64,000 bases of DNA, taken from contig NC_061862.1 in the NCBI RefSeq assembly GCF_907164915.1, positions 127,419,641 to 127,483,640 of the forward strand. Reading direction: 5' to 3'. Source of the stretch: Impatiens glandulifera (taxonomy: Eukaryota; Streptophyta; Magnoliopsida; Ericales; Balsaminaceae). Shown here in pieces: positions 1-11,819 of this stretch (the first letter of the stretch is position 1; every line of letters begins with the position of its first letter). Under the pieces are notes generated by a model. That model made no database searches and was not told the origin of the DNA. It saw nothing but the letters and a program-made list of their open reading frames with translations. The position numbers were made by a program, and so were the translations under genes.

Positions 1-397
1 NNNNNNNNNNNNNNNNNNNNNNNNNNNNNNNNNNNNNNNNNNNNNNNNNNNNNNNNNNNNNNNNNNNNNNNNNNNNNNNNNNNNNNNNNNNNNNNNNNNN
101 NNNNNNNNNNNNNNNNNNNNNNNNNNNNNNNNNNNNNNNNNNNNNNNNNNNNNNNNNNNNNNNNNNNNNNNNNNNNNNNNNNNNNNNNNNNNNNNNNNNN
201 NNNNNNNNNNNNNNNNNNNNNNNNNNNNNNNNNNNNNNNNNNNNNNNNNNNNNNNNNNNNNNNNNNNNNNNNNNNNNNNNNNNNNNNNNNNNNNNNNNNN
301 NNNNNNNNNNNNNNNNNNNNNNNNNNNNNNNNNNNNNNNNNNNNNNNNNNNNNNNNNNNNNNNNNNNNNNNNNNNNNNNNNNNNNNNNNNNNNNNNN
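1..397. other. assembly gap (N)
   Basis: All bases are N, so nothing can be said about the content. The first real bases (398-445) are already inside a repeat whose other copies lie near 1,650, 2,820, 51,800 and 52,930. Confidence 0.99.
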
Positions 398-700
398 AAT
401 GTAAACACTTTAACTTTAACAGTTAAACATTTGAGATTATTAAAATAATTGTATTATTTTGTGTATGTATATATATTTTTTATTTTATTAAAAATTAGTT
501 AGTTTTTATATTAATTAAAAAATTATTTATTTTCATTTAGAAAATTTTATATATATATATATATATATTTATATTTGATAAGAGAAAAAATATATGATAA
601 AAGATAAAATGTATTTATATAAAATTAACGATGAAAAATAATATATATATATATATATATAAATTATTGATAAAAAATATATTTATTTTATATATAATTG

Positions 701-778
<78 letters not shown>

Positions 779-817
779 TAAAAAGTATGAAGGCATGTGC
801 ATTTAAAAAAAATTGTT

Positions 818-877
<60 letters not shown>

Positions 878-1013
878 ATTAATATATGAAAGCTGGTGCA
901 TTTATAAATATTATGAATGGATGTGTATTTATATATAAAAAAATGTTTTTTATATATATAAATAAAATAAATATGAAAATTATAAAGTTAGGTACATTTA
1001 TAAAAAAAACTGT

Positions 1014-1060
<47 letters not shown>

Positions 1061-1205
1061 AATATAAAATTATGAATGTATTTATAACTTAAAAAAAATT
1101 GTTCATATATATAAATAAAATAAATATAAAAATTATAAAAGTAGATATATTTATAAAAAAATAAAAAAATTATTTATATATTTTTTTAGATGATATATAG
1201 TATGG

Positions 1206-1234
<29 letters not shown>
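398..1234. repeat. (TA)n-rich composite repeat block, left part
   Basis: Long (TA)n runs (for example about 700-775 and 830-872) alternate with a short unit that reads roughly GTGCATTTATAAAAAA then TTGTTTATATATA. The unit recurs near 795, 895 and 990. Open frames here translate to runs of Tyr-Ile and are low-complexity artefacts. Units of the same kind appear at about 53,240 and 53,545, on the far side of the retrotransposon cluster. Confidence 0.85.
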
Positions 1235-1236
<2 letters not shown>

Positions 1237-1650
1237 ATCACTATCACACTCGACAAACCACCCACCACTCGACCTCTATCTCGTGACCTCACACTTTTAA
1301 ATGCTCGCCAAACCAACCACTAATTCTAATTGATCACATACCTCTTATTCAATGTCAAACCAACCACTAACCACCACCCGACCTTCATCTCGTGACCTCA
1401 CACTTTCAAATGCTCGCCAAACCAACTACTAATTCCGACATCACATTTGATAAACCACCCACTACCCGACCTCCATCTCGTGACCTCACACTTTCAAATG
1501 CTTGGCAAACCAACTACTAATTTCAACCTCAAACTCAACAAACCACTCACCACTCGACCTTACACTTTCAAATGCTCGCCAAACCAACCACTAAATCTGA
1601 TCTCAGAGTCGACAAACCACCCACCACCTGACATCCAAAATATAAATTTG
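1235..1650. repeat. degenerate CGACC/CTCGTGACC minisatellite, left copy
   Basis: Units of roughly 60-80 bp are built from the phrases AACCACCCACCA, CGACCT, ATCTCGTGACCTCACACTTTC and AAATGCTCGCCAAACC. About six diverged units can be followed by eye. The 77-codon frame at 1447-1680 is an accident of this repeat. The same family occupies most of 49,000-52,840. Confidence 0.8.
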
Positions 1651-1720
1651 CATGTTTTGGTATTCGAACCATATTCTTAAGCATAAAATGATAATACTTA
1701 AACCGCTAGACCACTTATGA
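1650..1720 (-). repeat. tRNA-like (pol III box A / box B) motif, copy 2
   Basis: Read on the minus strand, this segment contains GGTCTAGCGGTT, a box A-like sequence, then about 30 bases, then GGTTCGAATACC, which is box B-like. That spacing is normal for a tRNA or tRNA-derived SINE head. No complete cloverleaf is evident, and the flanks continue into the surrounding repeat, so a functional tRNA gene is unlikely. Related and more decayed copies lie at 398-445, 2815-2895, 51795-51875 and 52925-53010. Confidence 0.45.
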
Positions 1721-3660
<1,940 letters not shown>

Positions 3661-3663
3661 ATG

Positions 3664-3882
3664 AAAAAAATAAAATAAAATATAATTAAAAAAGGGAGAG
3701 TAAAAATAAAGAGAGAAAAAATATAGATGATAGATATGATAAGGGAAAATAAAATTTAATTAAAAAAGGGGGAGTAAAAATAAGGAGAGAAAAAATATAG
3801 ATGATAGATATGATAAGGGAAAATAAAATTTAATTAAAAAAGAGAGAGTAAAAATAAGGAGAGAAAAAATATAGATGATAGC
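3664..3882. repeat. 74-bp tandem repeat, about 2.8 copies
   Basis: Three consecutive units share AAAATAAAATTTAATTAAAA, a purine block AAGGGGGAGT and AATATAGATGATAG, at a period of 74 bp. The units differ by only a few substitutions, so the array is fairly recent. It ends about 30 bp before the Gypsy LTR. Confidence 0.8.
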
Positions 3883-3909
3883 GATCGTGTTGGTTGACTT
3901 TAAACATTA

Positions 3910-4403
3910 TGTTAGGTCTACGCATCATGGCCTCGGTCCTAGAATATTTCCGGCACCCTTTTCTTGGTTTTATGGTGCACATGGGCCAGTATATGTTTGT
4001 TGTTTAATAATTCTGTTTTGTTTCTCTTCTCTTATATTTCTCTCAAACCGAATTATGTTATTTTTACAAGTTGTTGTAACAAGTTTGTAACCGACTACTC
4101 TTAGATAATTCAGCCGCTTTAAATGATGATGCCCACCCCACTTTTTGGGCTATGAATTGAAGTTTATGAAAGTTGTTACTCTAAGTTATTCTCTCGGCCT
4201 TGAACCTCTATCTTGGACTACTAGGTGTATTCTAGTAGTATTCTCTTCTCATCCCGGTTTTTCTCTCTTTAATCTCGAATTCTCTTATCACATTGTATCC
4301 ACTGCACTTGATTAAAGAATTCTATATACTCGGTCCCATCAATCAAGAACACGTTTCTTGAATCAAGAACTCAGAAAGTTAAGTTATAGTTTCAAGCTTA
4401 ACA
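3910..4403 (+). repeat. 5' LTR of the Gypsy element
   Basis: This 494-bp LTR starts TGTTAGG and ends TTAACA. It aligns along its length with 7011-7503. The 3' two thirds are duplicated immediately downstream, as described in the next entry. Confidence 0.92.
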
Positions 4404-4406
4404 TAT

Positions 4407-4418
4407 TGGTATCAGAGC
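4407..4418 (+). other. primer binding site, first copy (initiator Met tRNA)
   Basis: TGGTATCAGAGC lies three bases after the end of the 5' LTR. It is the usual plant primer site complementary to the 3' end of initiator methionine tRNA. A second identical copy is at 4793-4804 because of the 386-bp duplication. Confidence 0.88.
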
Positions 4419-4792
4419 TGGGCGATTCTCAAACCGAATTATGTTATTTTTACAAGTTGTTGTAACAAGTTTGTAACCGACTACTCTTAGATAATTCAGC
4501 CGCTTTAAATGATGATGCCCACCCCACTTTTTGGGCTATGAATTGAAGTTTATGAAAGTTGTTACTCTAAGTTATTCTCTCGGCCTTGAACCTCTATCTT
4601 GGACTACTAGGTGTATTCTAGTAGTAATCTCTTCTCACCCCGGTTTTTCTCTCTTTAATCTCGAATTCTCTTATCACATTGTATCCACTGCGCTTGATTA
4701 AAGAATTCTATATACTCGGTCCCATCAATCAAGAACACGTTTCTTGAATCAAGAACTCAGAAAGTTAAGTTATAGTTTCAAGCTTAACATAT

Positions 4793-4804
4793 TGGTATCA
4801 GAGC
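4793..4804 (+). other. primer binding site, second copy
   Basis: An identical TGGTATCAGAGC inside the duplicated segment. It lies 16 bp upstream of the gag ATG at 4820, while the first copy lies 386 bp further up. Confidence 0.85.
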
Positions 4805-4819
4805 TGGGCGATTCTCCAA

Positions 4820-5870
4820 ATGGTAGAAACCCGCCAGCAATCAGAAATGGAGGCGCTAAAGTTCCTAATCGAAGGATTGTCCCAACAATCAGCCGCTACG
4901 CAGGCCATTTTGCACCAACACATGACTGAATCGGCTGCTATGCATGCGGCCCTTAAACAACAGATGGTCGAACTAAGAAATAACATGGACGGAAGATTCA
5001 ATATTGCTGAAGAAAGACTTGCAGCAATTGAAAGTGGTGCATCAGGTAAGGTCCAAGATCCCCGTGCCGGCCCCGATGATGATGAGCCTTCTTGCCACGG
5101 TCCCCCATATCGTCCCCATCACCCTGGCCAGAACCGCGACCAACACTATGTTCCTCCCACTCGGCTAACCAAGGTCGACTTTCCTTAGTTTGATATCCGC
5201 CGAGCAATTCTTCAGGGTGGACAAGACAAAGGATGCCATTAAATTAGAAATCGCTCCCATTCACTTTTCTGGCGAAGCAAGAATGTGGTACGGGTCATAC
5301 CTTCAGAACCGCAACCATAGGGAAGCATTGTCATGGGATGTGTTCAAGAGAGACCTCTTGGCCCAATTCGGGCCCTCTATACACGACACTCCAATGAGGC
5401 AGCTGATGAATTTAAAACAGGTTGGTTCGGTTCAAGAATATAATCTGCGATATATGTCGATCTCTCAAAAACTCTACAACATGCCAAAGGAATACGTCAT
5501 AGATTTCTACTTGTCCGGTCTGAGGGAGGAGATTGCAAACTGCATCAGGTTGCGATTCCCGGATTCTTTAAACGAAGCCAGGGCCATGGCTAAAGTCCAA
5601 GAAGCAACATACCGGTCCATAATGTGCAGCGGGCACTTGTACAACGCTGAAGCACCATTGCTGCCCACACCATCTAATATTAATACAGCCTGACCGAGTA
5701 CCAATACCGACATCAAGAATTCATCATATGGGTCCTCTTCAAGTGCAAACCAGGGCCATGTTAAGCAATTAGACCCGGTCTCAATGGATGAAAAGAGAAA
5801 GAAGGGACTATACTACACTTGCAATGAAAAATGACAACCAAACCATAGGTGCAAATCCAGATTATTCATG
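4820..5870 (+). pseudogene. gag: Gypsy gag polyprotein, broken
   Basis: Capsid/nucleocapsid protein of the Gypsy element. The ATG at 4820 opens a 122-codon frame with a helical, Gln/Glu-rich N terminus. It ends at a TAG at 5186, and the homology resumes in another frame at about 5190-5693, where the residues FSGEARMWYGSYLQ, FKRDLLAQFG and FYLSGLREEI are typical of the Retrotrans_gag domain. A zinc knuckle follows near 5816-5850, reading C-x-E-K-stop-Q-P-N-H-x-C. The stop there is TGA where Trp is usual, a G-to-A change. At least one frameshift and two stops make this a pseudogene. Family assignment is firm; the lineage is not. Confidence 0.85.
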
Positions 5871-6494
5871 GTCTCGACCAATCATCAAGAACATCAAGAA
5901 CCCATTCAAGAATATATTTTAGATGATCTACCTTCGTTGCTCGGGGCAAGGGAAGAACCAACCATATCTCTACATGCATTGACCGTTTCTAAAGCTTTTC
6001 AAACGCTCCAAATTCTTGGTAAAGTTGGGAACCTGCCGGTAGTTGTCCTGATCGATACAGGAAGCACCCACAATTCTATCAATAACAGGATTTTGGAGAA
6101 AATAGACCACAAAAGCATAGCAACCCGGGTGCAATCAGTTAGAGTGGTCGATGAATCCAATGTGTTATGCTCTAGTGTTTACAAAGACTTGAAGTGGTCG
6201 ATGGAAGGAAATGACTATCAAACAGAAATGAAGGTAATTTCCATAGACGAATATGATATTGTGCTGGGCATTGAATGGCTGATTACTTTAGGTCCGTCAT
6301 CTTGGAACTTCGAAAAGCTGACCCTTTCGTATGAGAAGCAAGGCATAACCACGATCCTAAAGGGGATTACTCGGTCGCAGGTCTCCTTGATGCATGGAAA
6401 CCAGCTGGAAAAGACTTTGGATGAATGTAGTGTTGCTGCCAAAGTGAAAATAAAAGTAAGCCTGAAGGCCAAACTGTTTTCCTCGCGACAATGA
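5868..6494 (+). pseudogene. pol: Gypsy aspartic protease region of pol
   Basis: A 208-codon open frame in the same frame as the zinc knuckle just upstream. It contains the retropepsin active site in VVVLIDTGSTHNSI (about 6040-6080) and the downstream GIEWL motif seen in plant Gypsy proteases (about 6265-6280). It would cleave the Gag-Pol polyprotein in the virus-like particle. The frame runs out at 6494, and RT homology survives only as a short stub after it. Catalytic residues look intact, but no start of its own is expected because it is normally part of a polyprotein. Confidence 0.85.
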
Positions 6495-6660
6495 CTTTGG
6501 AAGATATTCCTGAAGAGCTCCAACAGCTATTTGAAGTGTTCAATGCTCTATTCCAGTAACCCGAAGACCGACCACAAGTTAGGAGAATAATTAGAAGTTA
6601 TGGCTCTTTTGCTGCCCCTGTGATGCTTGTTCGAGAAAAATACTTGGCCTGAATTTTTGA
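6491..6660 (+). pseudogene. RT N-terminal stub
   Basis: A frame beginning at 6491 reads EDIPEELQQL, then a stop, then SFAAPVMLVREK. This is the protease-RT linker and the first strand of a Gypsy reverse transcriptase. The catalytic palm with its YxDD motif is absent. The RT, RNase H and integrase coding sequence appears to have been deleted between here and about 6790. Confidence 0.7.
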
Positions 6661-6789
6661 TAACACTATAGAGTATAATCGAAGATGGAAGAAGTTTTTT
6701 TTATATATTTGCTCCAAGTCTTGGCAACATTGCAACAATAAAGGTCAGCTCTAAACAACAAAAAACTCGACCTTGGGTGCACATAAATT

Positions 6790-7006
6790 TCTAACATGGG
6801 CGGAATGGCGAGGACCCGACCAGCTCCACTACTGAAACGATTCTGCTGAAAGATTTTTAAGAAGTCCGGTCCTATGCTGCGACCCTTGCTGAACATTTTG
6901 AAGCCCGACCGAAGCAATAATCTTTTTTGAAGTTTTGAGGATGCGCATTAGAGGCTGACTAGTCCATGTTCTTTTTCGTCGAGGGCGACGAACTTTGAAG
7001 GGGGAG
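6790..7006 (+). pseudogene. pol C-terminal remnant (possible chromodomain tail) and polypurine tract
   Basis: Translation near 6795-6920 gives short pieces resembling the end of a Gypsy integrase, such as a WAEWRGP-like word and an acidic/aromatic tail. The match is weak and broken by stops. The polypurine tract AAGGGGGA (about 6998-7006) sits just before the 3' LTR and would prime plus-strand DNA. The chromodomain reading is tentative; the polypurine tract is clear. Confidence 0.45.
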
Positions 7007-7010
7007 ATTA

Positions 7011-7503
7011 TGTTAGGTCTACGCATCAAGGCCTCGGTCCTAGAATATTTCCGGCACCCTTTTCTCGGTCATATGGTGCACATGGGCCAGTTTATGTTTG
7101 TTGTTTAATAATTCTATTTTGTTTCTCTTCTCTTATATTTCTCTCAAACCGAATTCTGTTATTTTTACAAGTTGTTGTAACAAGTTTGTAACCGACTACT
7201 CTTGGGTAATTCATCCGCTTTAAATGCTGATGCCCACCCCACTTTTTGGGCTATGAATTGAAGCTTTTGAAAGTTGTTACTCTAAGTTATTCTCTCGGCT
7301 TTGAACCTCTATCTTGGACTACTAGGTGTATTATAGTAGTATTCTCTTCTCACCCCAGTTTCTTCTCTCTTTAACCTCGAATTCTCTTATCACATTGTAT
7401 CCGCTGCGCTTGATTAAAGAATTCTATACTCGGTCCCATCAATCAAGAACACGTTTCTTAAATCAAGAACTCGGAAAGTTAAGTTATAGTTTCAAGCTTA
7501 ACA
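7011..7503 (+). repeat. 3' LTR of the Gypsy element
   Basis: This 493-bp copy starts TGTTAGG and ends TTAACA, followed directly by the target duplication CATTA (7504-7508). It lacks the internal duplication seen at the 5' end, so that change probably arose after insertion or during the reverse transcription that made this copy. Confidence 0.92.
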
Positions 7504-7508
7504 CATTA

Positions 7509-8169
7509 TTATTATATATATATAAATAAATAAATAAATGTTAATTAAATTTAAAGAAGATAAGTAATGTATATTAAATTGATTAGGTTGATTTAGAAAA
7601 TATTTATATTTTATTTAATTATATGTAATATAAATTTAAAGAAGATAAGTAAAGTATACTTAATGAAAATTAATTATAAATATTCTTATAATTAATATGA
7701 AATATATATGAATCAAATAGTCTTTAGCCCTTTTGTTGAAATTTAAAATCAAACAGATCTAAACCCAATCTATGAAAACAAATGAGATTTAATTAAATAA
7801 TGTCTTAAAGATCATATAATATTTTACGTGAAAACCACTTCTAATCAAAGAGTAAAAAACTCATAAGACTTTTTGTCCAAATTAAATTCCACTATAGATG
7901 TTGTGTATATTATCAAAGTAAAACAACCTTCGATAAAACAAAAAAGGATAAAGGGATAACAAAAAACACAAACGTTTTGTCTCAATTCTCAAAGAGTAGA
8001 ATAAAATTAAAAATGACCAAATATTCAAGTCAGATAAAATCAAACATTGAGAAATTCAAAAATTCACACGACCATTAAAAAAGTAGAGTAATAAGTTACC
8101 AACTTCCGGATAAAATTTTAGCTCTAAGTGACTATTTTTTCTCCTCATATTGTGATTTTGATGAAGGTT
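7509..8169. other. AT-rich intergenic DNA
   Basis: Low-complexity AT-rich sequence with a short direct repeat (TTTAAAGAAGATAAGTAA near 7550 and again near 7632). No gene, RNA or element end is recognised. It is the left flank of the large LARD insertion; its continuation is at 31792. Confidence 0.6.
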
Positions 8170-9003
8170 GTTATTTTAGACACCCAATCTCCACTCCCAA
8201 TTTTTATAGTTTATAAACAAATATTTTTGAAATAATTAAGTATTATATATTTTAATATCTATATATTTTAATATCTATATATATATATATATTAACGATT
8301 TCATAAAATATTTTTTATAGAAAATTCGTTAATTATATTATTTTGTTTTTATTAGTTAGGTTAGATTACTTGTGTAAAATAATTAGTTTAGATATTTTTA
8401 TTTAATTAGAATAAGTTAGATTAATTGATTAAATTTAATTAATAAGAAATAAAATTGTTTTAGGTATAAGAATAAGTCGACTTAATCTTTTCCCTTTTAT
8501 TATTAATTAGTTAAGTTGATTAATAATTTATTCTTTTAACAACGTTTTGTAGGATTCTTGGAAAAACCGTGAGGCAAAATCAAAAAGGGAAAGAAGATAA
8601 AAAACCATCAAGAAGGGTCCACAACCATCAAGATTAATCAAAATCTATGGGAGAAATGGATAATTTCGAAATTTTGATTTATTTCTCAAGACCAAGGCCT
8701 ATAAGGTGGTGGAAGGACCTAGAAGGCCCCTCCCAACCGTCTAGGTCTTTTCCAACCGTGAGCAAGAATGATACCAAAAGACTTGGCATGATACCTTAAG
8801 AACTGAAATTTTAATTAAAATAAAAAAAATCATTTTTGACAAGGTCATGAGAAACCTTTCCTATGACGTTGACGGTGTAAATGGGCCTTGGGCCCTAGGA
8901 TTTCCCATAATTTTCATATAAATACCACACTTAGATTCTTGGAAAAAATACATTTTTTCATCTCCATGTGCCCCTAGGCTGCCGTTTTTCTTCATCCTCA
9001 AGG

Positions 9004-9288
9004 AGTTCGATGACTCACACGTTGGTTCGAGTCCAGCTCGTGACAAAACCTTGGTCATATAGATTTCTAGGCACAATTATTATGGTGAAAAACCTAACTA
9101 CCTTGCGAAGCAAACGCCCTGTGTGAACAAACAGTGGTGGCAGAGCTTCAGTATTCTCAATGCCACTTGCAGCGACTGTGAGACCATATTTCACATATAT
9201 CACATGCCACTATAGATTCTGGGTAGCCCCATAGAACACTAGTATACAAGTATGCCACATCACTGTAAGCAGCAGAAGATAAATGCAG
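9004..9288 (+). other. LTR-private insertion with a pol III box B-like word
   Basis: The sister LTR passes directly from CTTCCTCCATAAGAA to CATCTATAAAC near 25190-25210, whereas here about 285 bp intervene. The insert starts near a tRNA-like stretch with GGTTCGAGTCC (about 9025-9035), a good box B, and CCAGCTCGTGACA after it. No box A, poly-A tail or clear target duplication was found. It may be a truncated SINE or a filler fragment carrying a tRNA 3' half. Confidence 0.4.
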
Positions 9289-10578
9289 CATCTCTACTGC
9301 CCATTTTAAAAATTAAGCAAGAGCACCAACTAGTTTGGTTGTATCACAAGTTTCTTTCTTAGAGTTTTCAACTGTTCATCTTACATCAAAGGAGAAGCTT
9401 CTTGTAAGTTTCCTCTTGATCTTTTCTTCTTAATTCTAACGCATTGTCTATTTCGTTTTATGAATATGCATGTCTTTTAAATATTGTTTTTGTTTGTTTT
9501 AAGTTTATGCATGTTTAACACGTAAATATGTAGAATAAATCTAAAATTTGAATAAATAAACATAAATAACAAATAAAAAATCTAAAATCTAAAAAAAATA
9601 TAAATAAAAACTGAAAACTTTTTTAAAAATCAAAGCTAGTTTTGATAACTTTTTGGCCTAACCCCTTTAGATCCGTTTTGAACATGAGCGATACATATCT
9701 TAAATGGTTTAAACAAATGTTAAAACTCTTGAACTTTGAAAACCCTTTAGGTTAATGATGATCTAAGGATAGTGGACTAAAAAACCTTCAAACTAGTCAA
9801 GATTTAACCCTAAAAAAATATAATTTGATTCTTAGTTTATATTTAAATTTTATGATTGTTAGATATAAGATTTTTATTTATATAATTGTTATATATGTAT
9901 TACTATTGTTTATGAAGAATTTCTTACAAATCGAGATCCATTTGGATCACCAAATCGTTAGTTAGCTAGGGTTAGCTCGAAAATTAGAAGAACATAAAAC
10001 CCATATATTGTAGCGGTGCATAAGACCGGATATATGAGCCTTGGAGTGCACTAGAAAAGCCTCCAACCGAGAATGGGAAACCTGAAGTGTGCGCAGATTC
10101 AACTGACCGAGAAGCTCTTCTACATACGGAGACTGACGCTTTCCTAACGATTCATGATGCCACTATACATAATACCGAGAAAACTAGCCTAACTCTCAAC
10201 CTAGGCTAGTTTTCTTGACGTTTAGGACCGACAAAATGGACATAAGGTTCTTCACCCGACCGAGAGGATTTAGTCCTAGGCTAGTTTTCTTGCCACTTCG
10301 GTCCGAGGAAAGGGTTCACCCAAGGGATTCTACAGGTTTCCATCCGACCGAGTGATGGAAACCCTAGGTTAATGTTCACCATACATATGACCAATGTGTT
10401 GGGTCAAATTATTTTGACTAAGTGTCAAAGTAGTTTGACTATTAGAATTTTGATGATGAATGTATATAAAACTCAATATATGCGTTTAATTGTTTTTGGT
10501 GCAGGTGTATCGAAAACATGTTGTATTAGACTCAGTCTTAATGAGGTTCATTAAACTAATTTGGCATTAGAAGTATTG

Positions 10579-10735
10579 AGTTAGACGTGCAGTCTAACTA
10601 GCGGAGTTAGACGTTCAGTCTAACTAGCGGAGTTAGACGTTCAGTCTAACTAGCGTAGTTAGACGTGCAATCTAACTAGCGAAGTTAGACGTGCAGTCTA
10701 ACTAACGGAGTTAGATGTGCAGTCTAACTCCTTCA
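10579..10735 (+). repeat. 26-bp palindromic tandem repeat in Copia-1 5' LTR, 6 units
   Basis: Units start at 10580, 10606, 10632, 10658, 10684 and 10710, exactly 26 bp apart. Each is an inverted repeat with arms AGTTAGAC and GTCTAACT around a 5-base centre (GTGCA or a variant), joined by a short linker such as AGCGG. A transcript would fold each unit into an 8-bp hairpin. The units are not separated by unique spacers, so this is not a CRISPR array. Confidence 0.9.
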
Positions 10736-10935
10736 GATTAGTCTGAAGGGATGTATAGTTAGACGTACATTCTAACTAATGGAAGTTAGACGTGTAGTCT
10801 AACTCCTTCAGATTAGTCTGAAGTGAATTGTAATTAGACGTGAAGTCTAATCCCATTAGACCAGGTGGTCTAATGGATGATACTATTAGACGGGGGCATC
10901 TAATTTCATTAGACGAGATCGTCTAAGTGAAATAC
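10728..10935 (+). repeat. further palindromes in Copia-1 5' LTR
   Basis: Following the 26-bp array are more perfect or near-perfect inverted repeats: CTTCAGA/TCTGAAG (twice, about 10731 and 10805), ATTAGAC/GTCTAAT, ATTAGACCA/TGGTCTAAT (about 10855-10875) and TTAGACGA/TCGTCTAA (about 10911-10926). Different arm sequences with the same TTAGAC core suggest that the folded or palindromic form, and not one fixed sequence, is what recurs. Confidence 0.8.
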
Positions 10936-11778
10936 GTCTAATGCTAGGCTTAAGCAGTTGCTTGAAGTTAGCACCCGTCTACCCACGATCAACTAGCTGT
11001 ACGCTACTTCTGCTCCAATTTCCTGTGAAGATCAGTACGACAGCCAGTGCAACCAATTTATTAATGCTACATAAGAAAATATTCTTCCTACTACTTGTTT
11101 TTGCAGGAATATCCTTGAAGAATATTTGGCGCACTACCAGATTGGTACAGCCACGATCTTAGTGCTCAAAGTCTGTTGTGTACTATGGAGGCGTTCCAAT
11201 GGAAGCTCGTCACGTGTCATTATGAAGATTCGACCGTTGGTACCTGCTCCTATTTAAAGATTCTCAAGGATAACGGAAGAATCATCGATCTATCGATACT
11301 CATATTATTCTATCTTAAGCATACAAATTGAGTGAGTTGATTTCTTGCTTTTACTGAGTGTTCAATCAAGAAAGAGTTAGAATCAAAGCATTGTATTAGC
11401 TGAGTGATATTGTTCATTTTGTAAGTTGAACAGAGCCTGTTCTGTTCAATAGAGAGCTAGTCGTGCAATTGTATTTAATTCGTTGAAAGTTTAGTGAATC
11501 CTTCCTGTGGTTGGAAGAAGTGGTGACGTAGGAGAGTCAACTCCGAACATCCATAAACAAACTGCTGTGTTGTTTCTTTCTGTCATCTTTTCATTCTTGG
11601 TCCTTAGCTTCAAACCTAAGCAAACGTTTCCGCACTTGAATCGTTCAAGAGTTTGCAAGGGTTTGTGCATAATAGAAAGTGATCTAAATCCTTAACAGGA
11701 TTTCTATAAAATTGTTTTTCCTAAGCCGTTATCAATCGCCAGACCCCCATCTCAATTGATTATGCCGATCCTATCAAT

Positions 11779-11791
11779 TGGTATCAGAGCC
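11779..11791 (+). other. Copia-1 primer binding site
   Basis: TGGTATCAGAGCC begins two bases after the 5' LTR end and matches the initiator-Met tRNA 3' end. Confidence 0.88.
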
Positions 11792-11819
11792 TTGTTTCTG
11801 TTCTCAAACTTTTCCAAGA

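Larger units (their letters stand above)
4041..4816 (+). repeat. 386-bp direct duplication of LTR 3' part, PBS and leader
   Basis: The stretch from TCTCAAACCG (4041) to GGCGATTCTC (4430) is repeated at an offset of 386 bp (4427-4816). The duplicated unit holds the last two thirds of the LTR, the primer site and the leader. The two copies differ at only a few bases, for example near 4240/4626 and 4311/4691. The breakpoints share the short word TTCTC, which suggests misaligned template switching or unequal recombination at microhomology. Confidence 0.9.
3910..7503 (+). mobile_element. internally deleted Ty3/Gypsy LTR retrotransposon
   Basis: The element is bounded by LTRs starting TGTTAGGTCTACGCATCA and ending CTTAACA, and by a perfect 5-bp target duplication, CATTA, at 3905-3909 and 7504-7508. 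Inside are a Met-tRNA primer site, a broken gag with a CCHC knuckle, an aspartic protease, only the first residues of RT, and a polypurine tract before the 3' LTR. RT core, RNase H and integrase are absent, so the 3.6-kb copy is non-autonomous. The LTRs differ at roughly 20-25 positions by eye, about 4-5%. The protease sequence and the possible chromodomain tail suggest a chromovirus-type Gypsy; that placement is an inference. Confidence 0.92.
10397..11776 (+). repeat. 5' LTR of Copia-1
   Basis: A 1,380-bp LTR beginning TGTTGGGTCAAATTATTTTG and ending CCTATCA. A palindrome array lies in the 5' part (10579-10930) and a TATA-like TATTTAAA at 11251-11258. The 3' LTR at 18123-19470 matches it over its length, with one fewer 26-bp unit and small indels. 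Confidence 0.92.

Noticed and set aside
631..1092. ORFs rich in Tyr-Ile near the left end
   Set aside because: They are readings of (TA)n and AT-rich repeats with no domain or codon signal; similar frames appear on both strands.
8861..9203. Minus-strand ORFs across the LARD LTR insertion
   Set aside because: They span the LTR/insertion boundary, show no domain, and the sister LTR lacks the insert.
10579..10735. 26-bp repeats at constant spacing resembling a CRISPR array
   Set aside because: There are no unique spacers between units, the linkers are themselves repeated, and the array lies inside a plant LTR.
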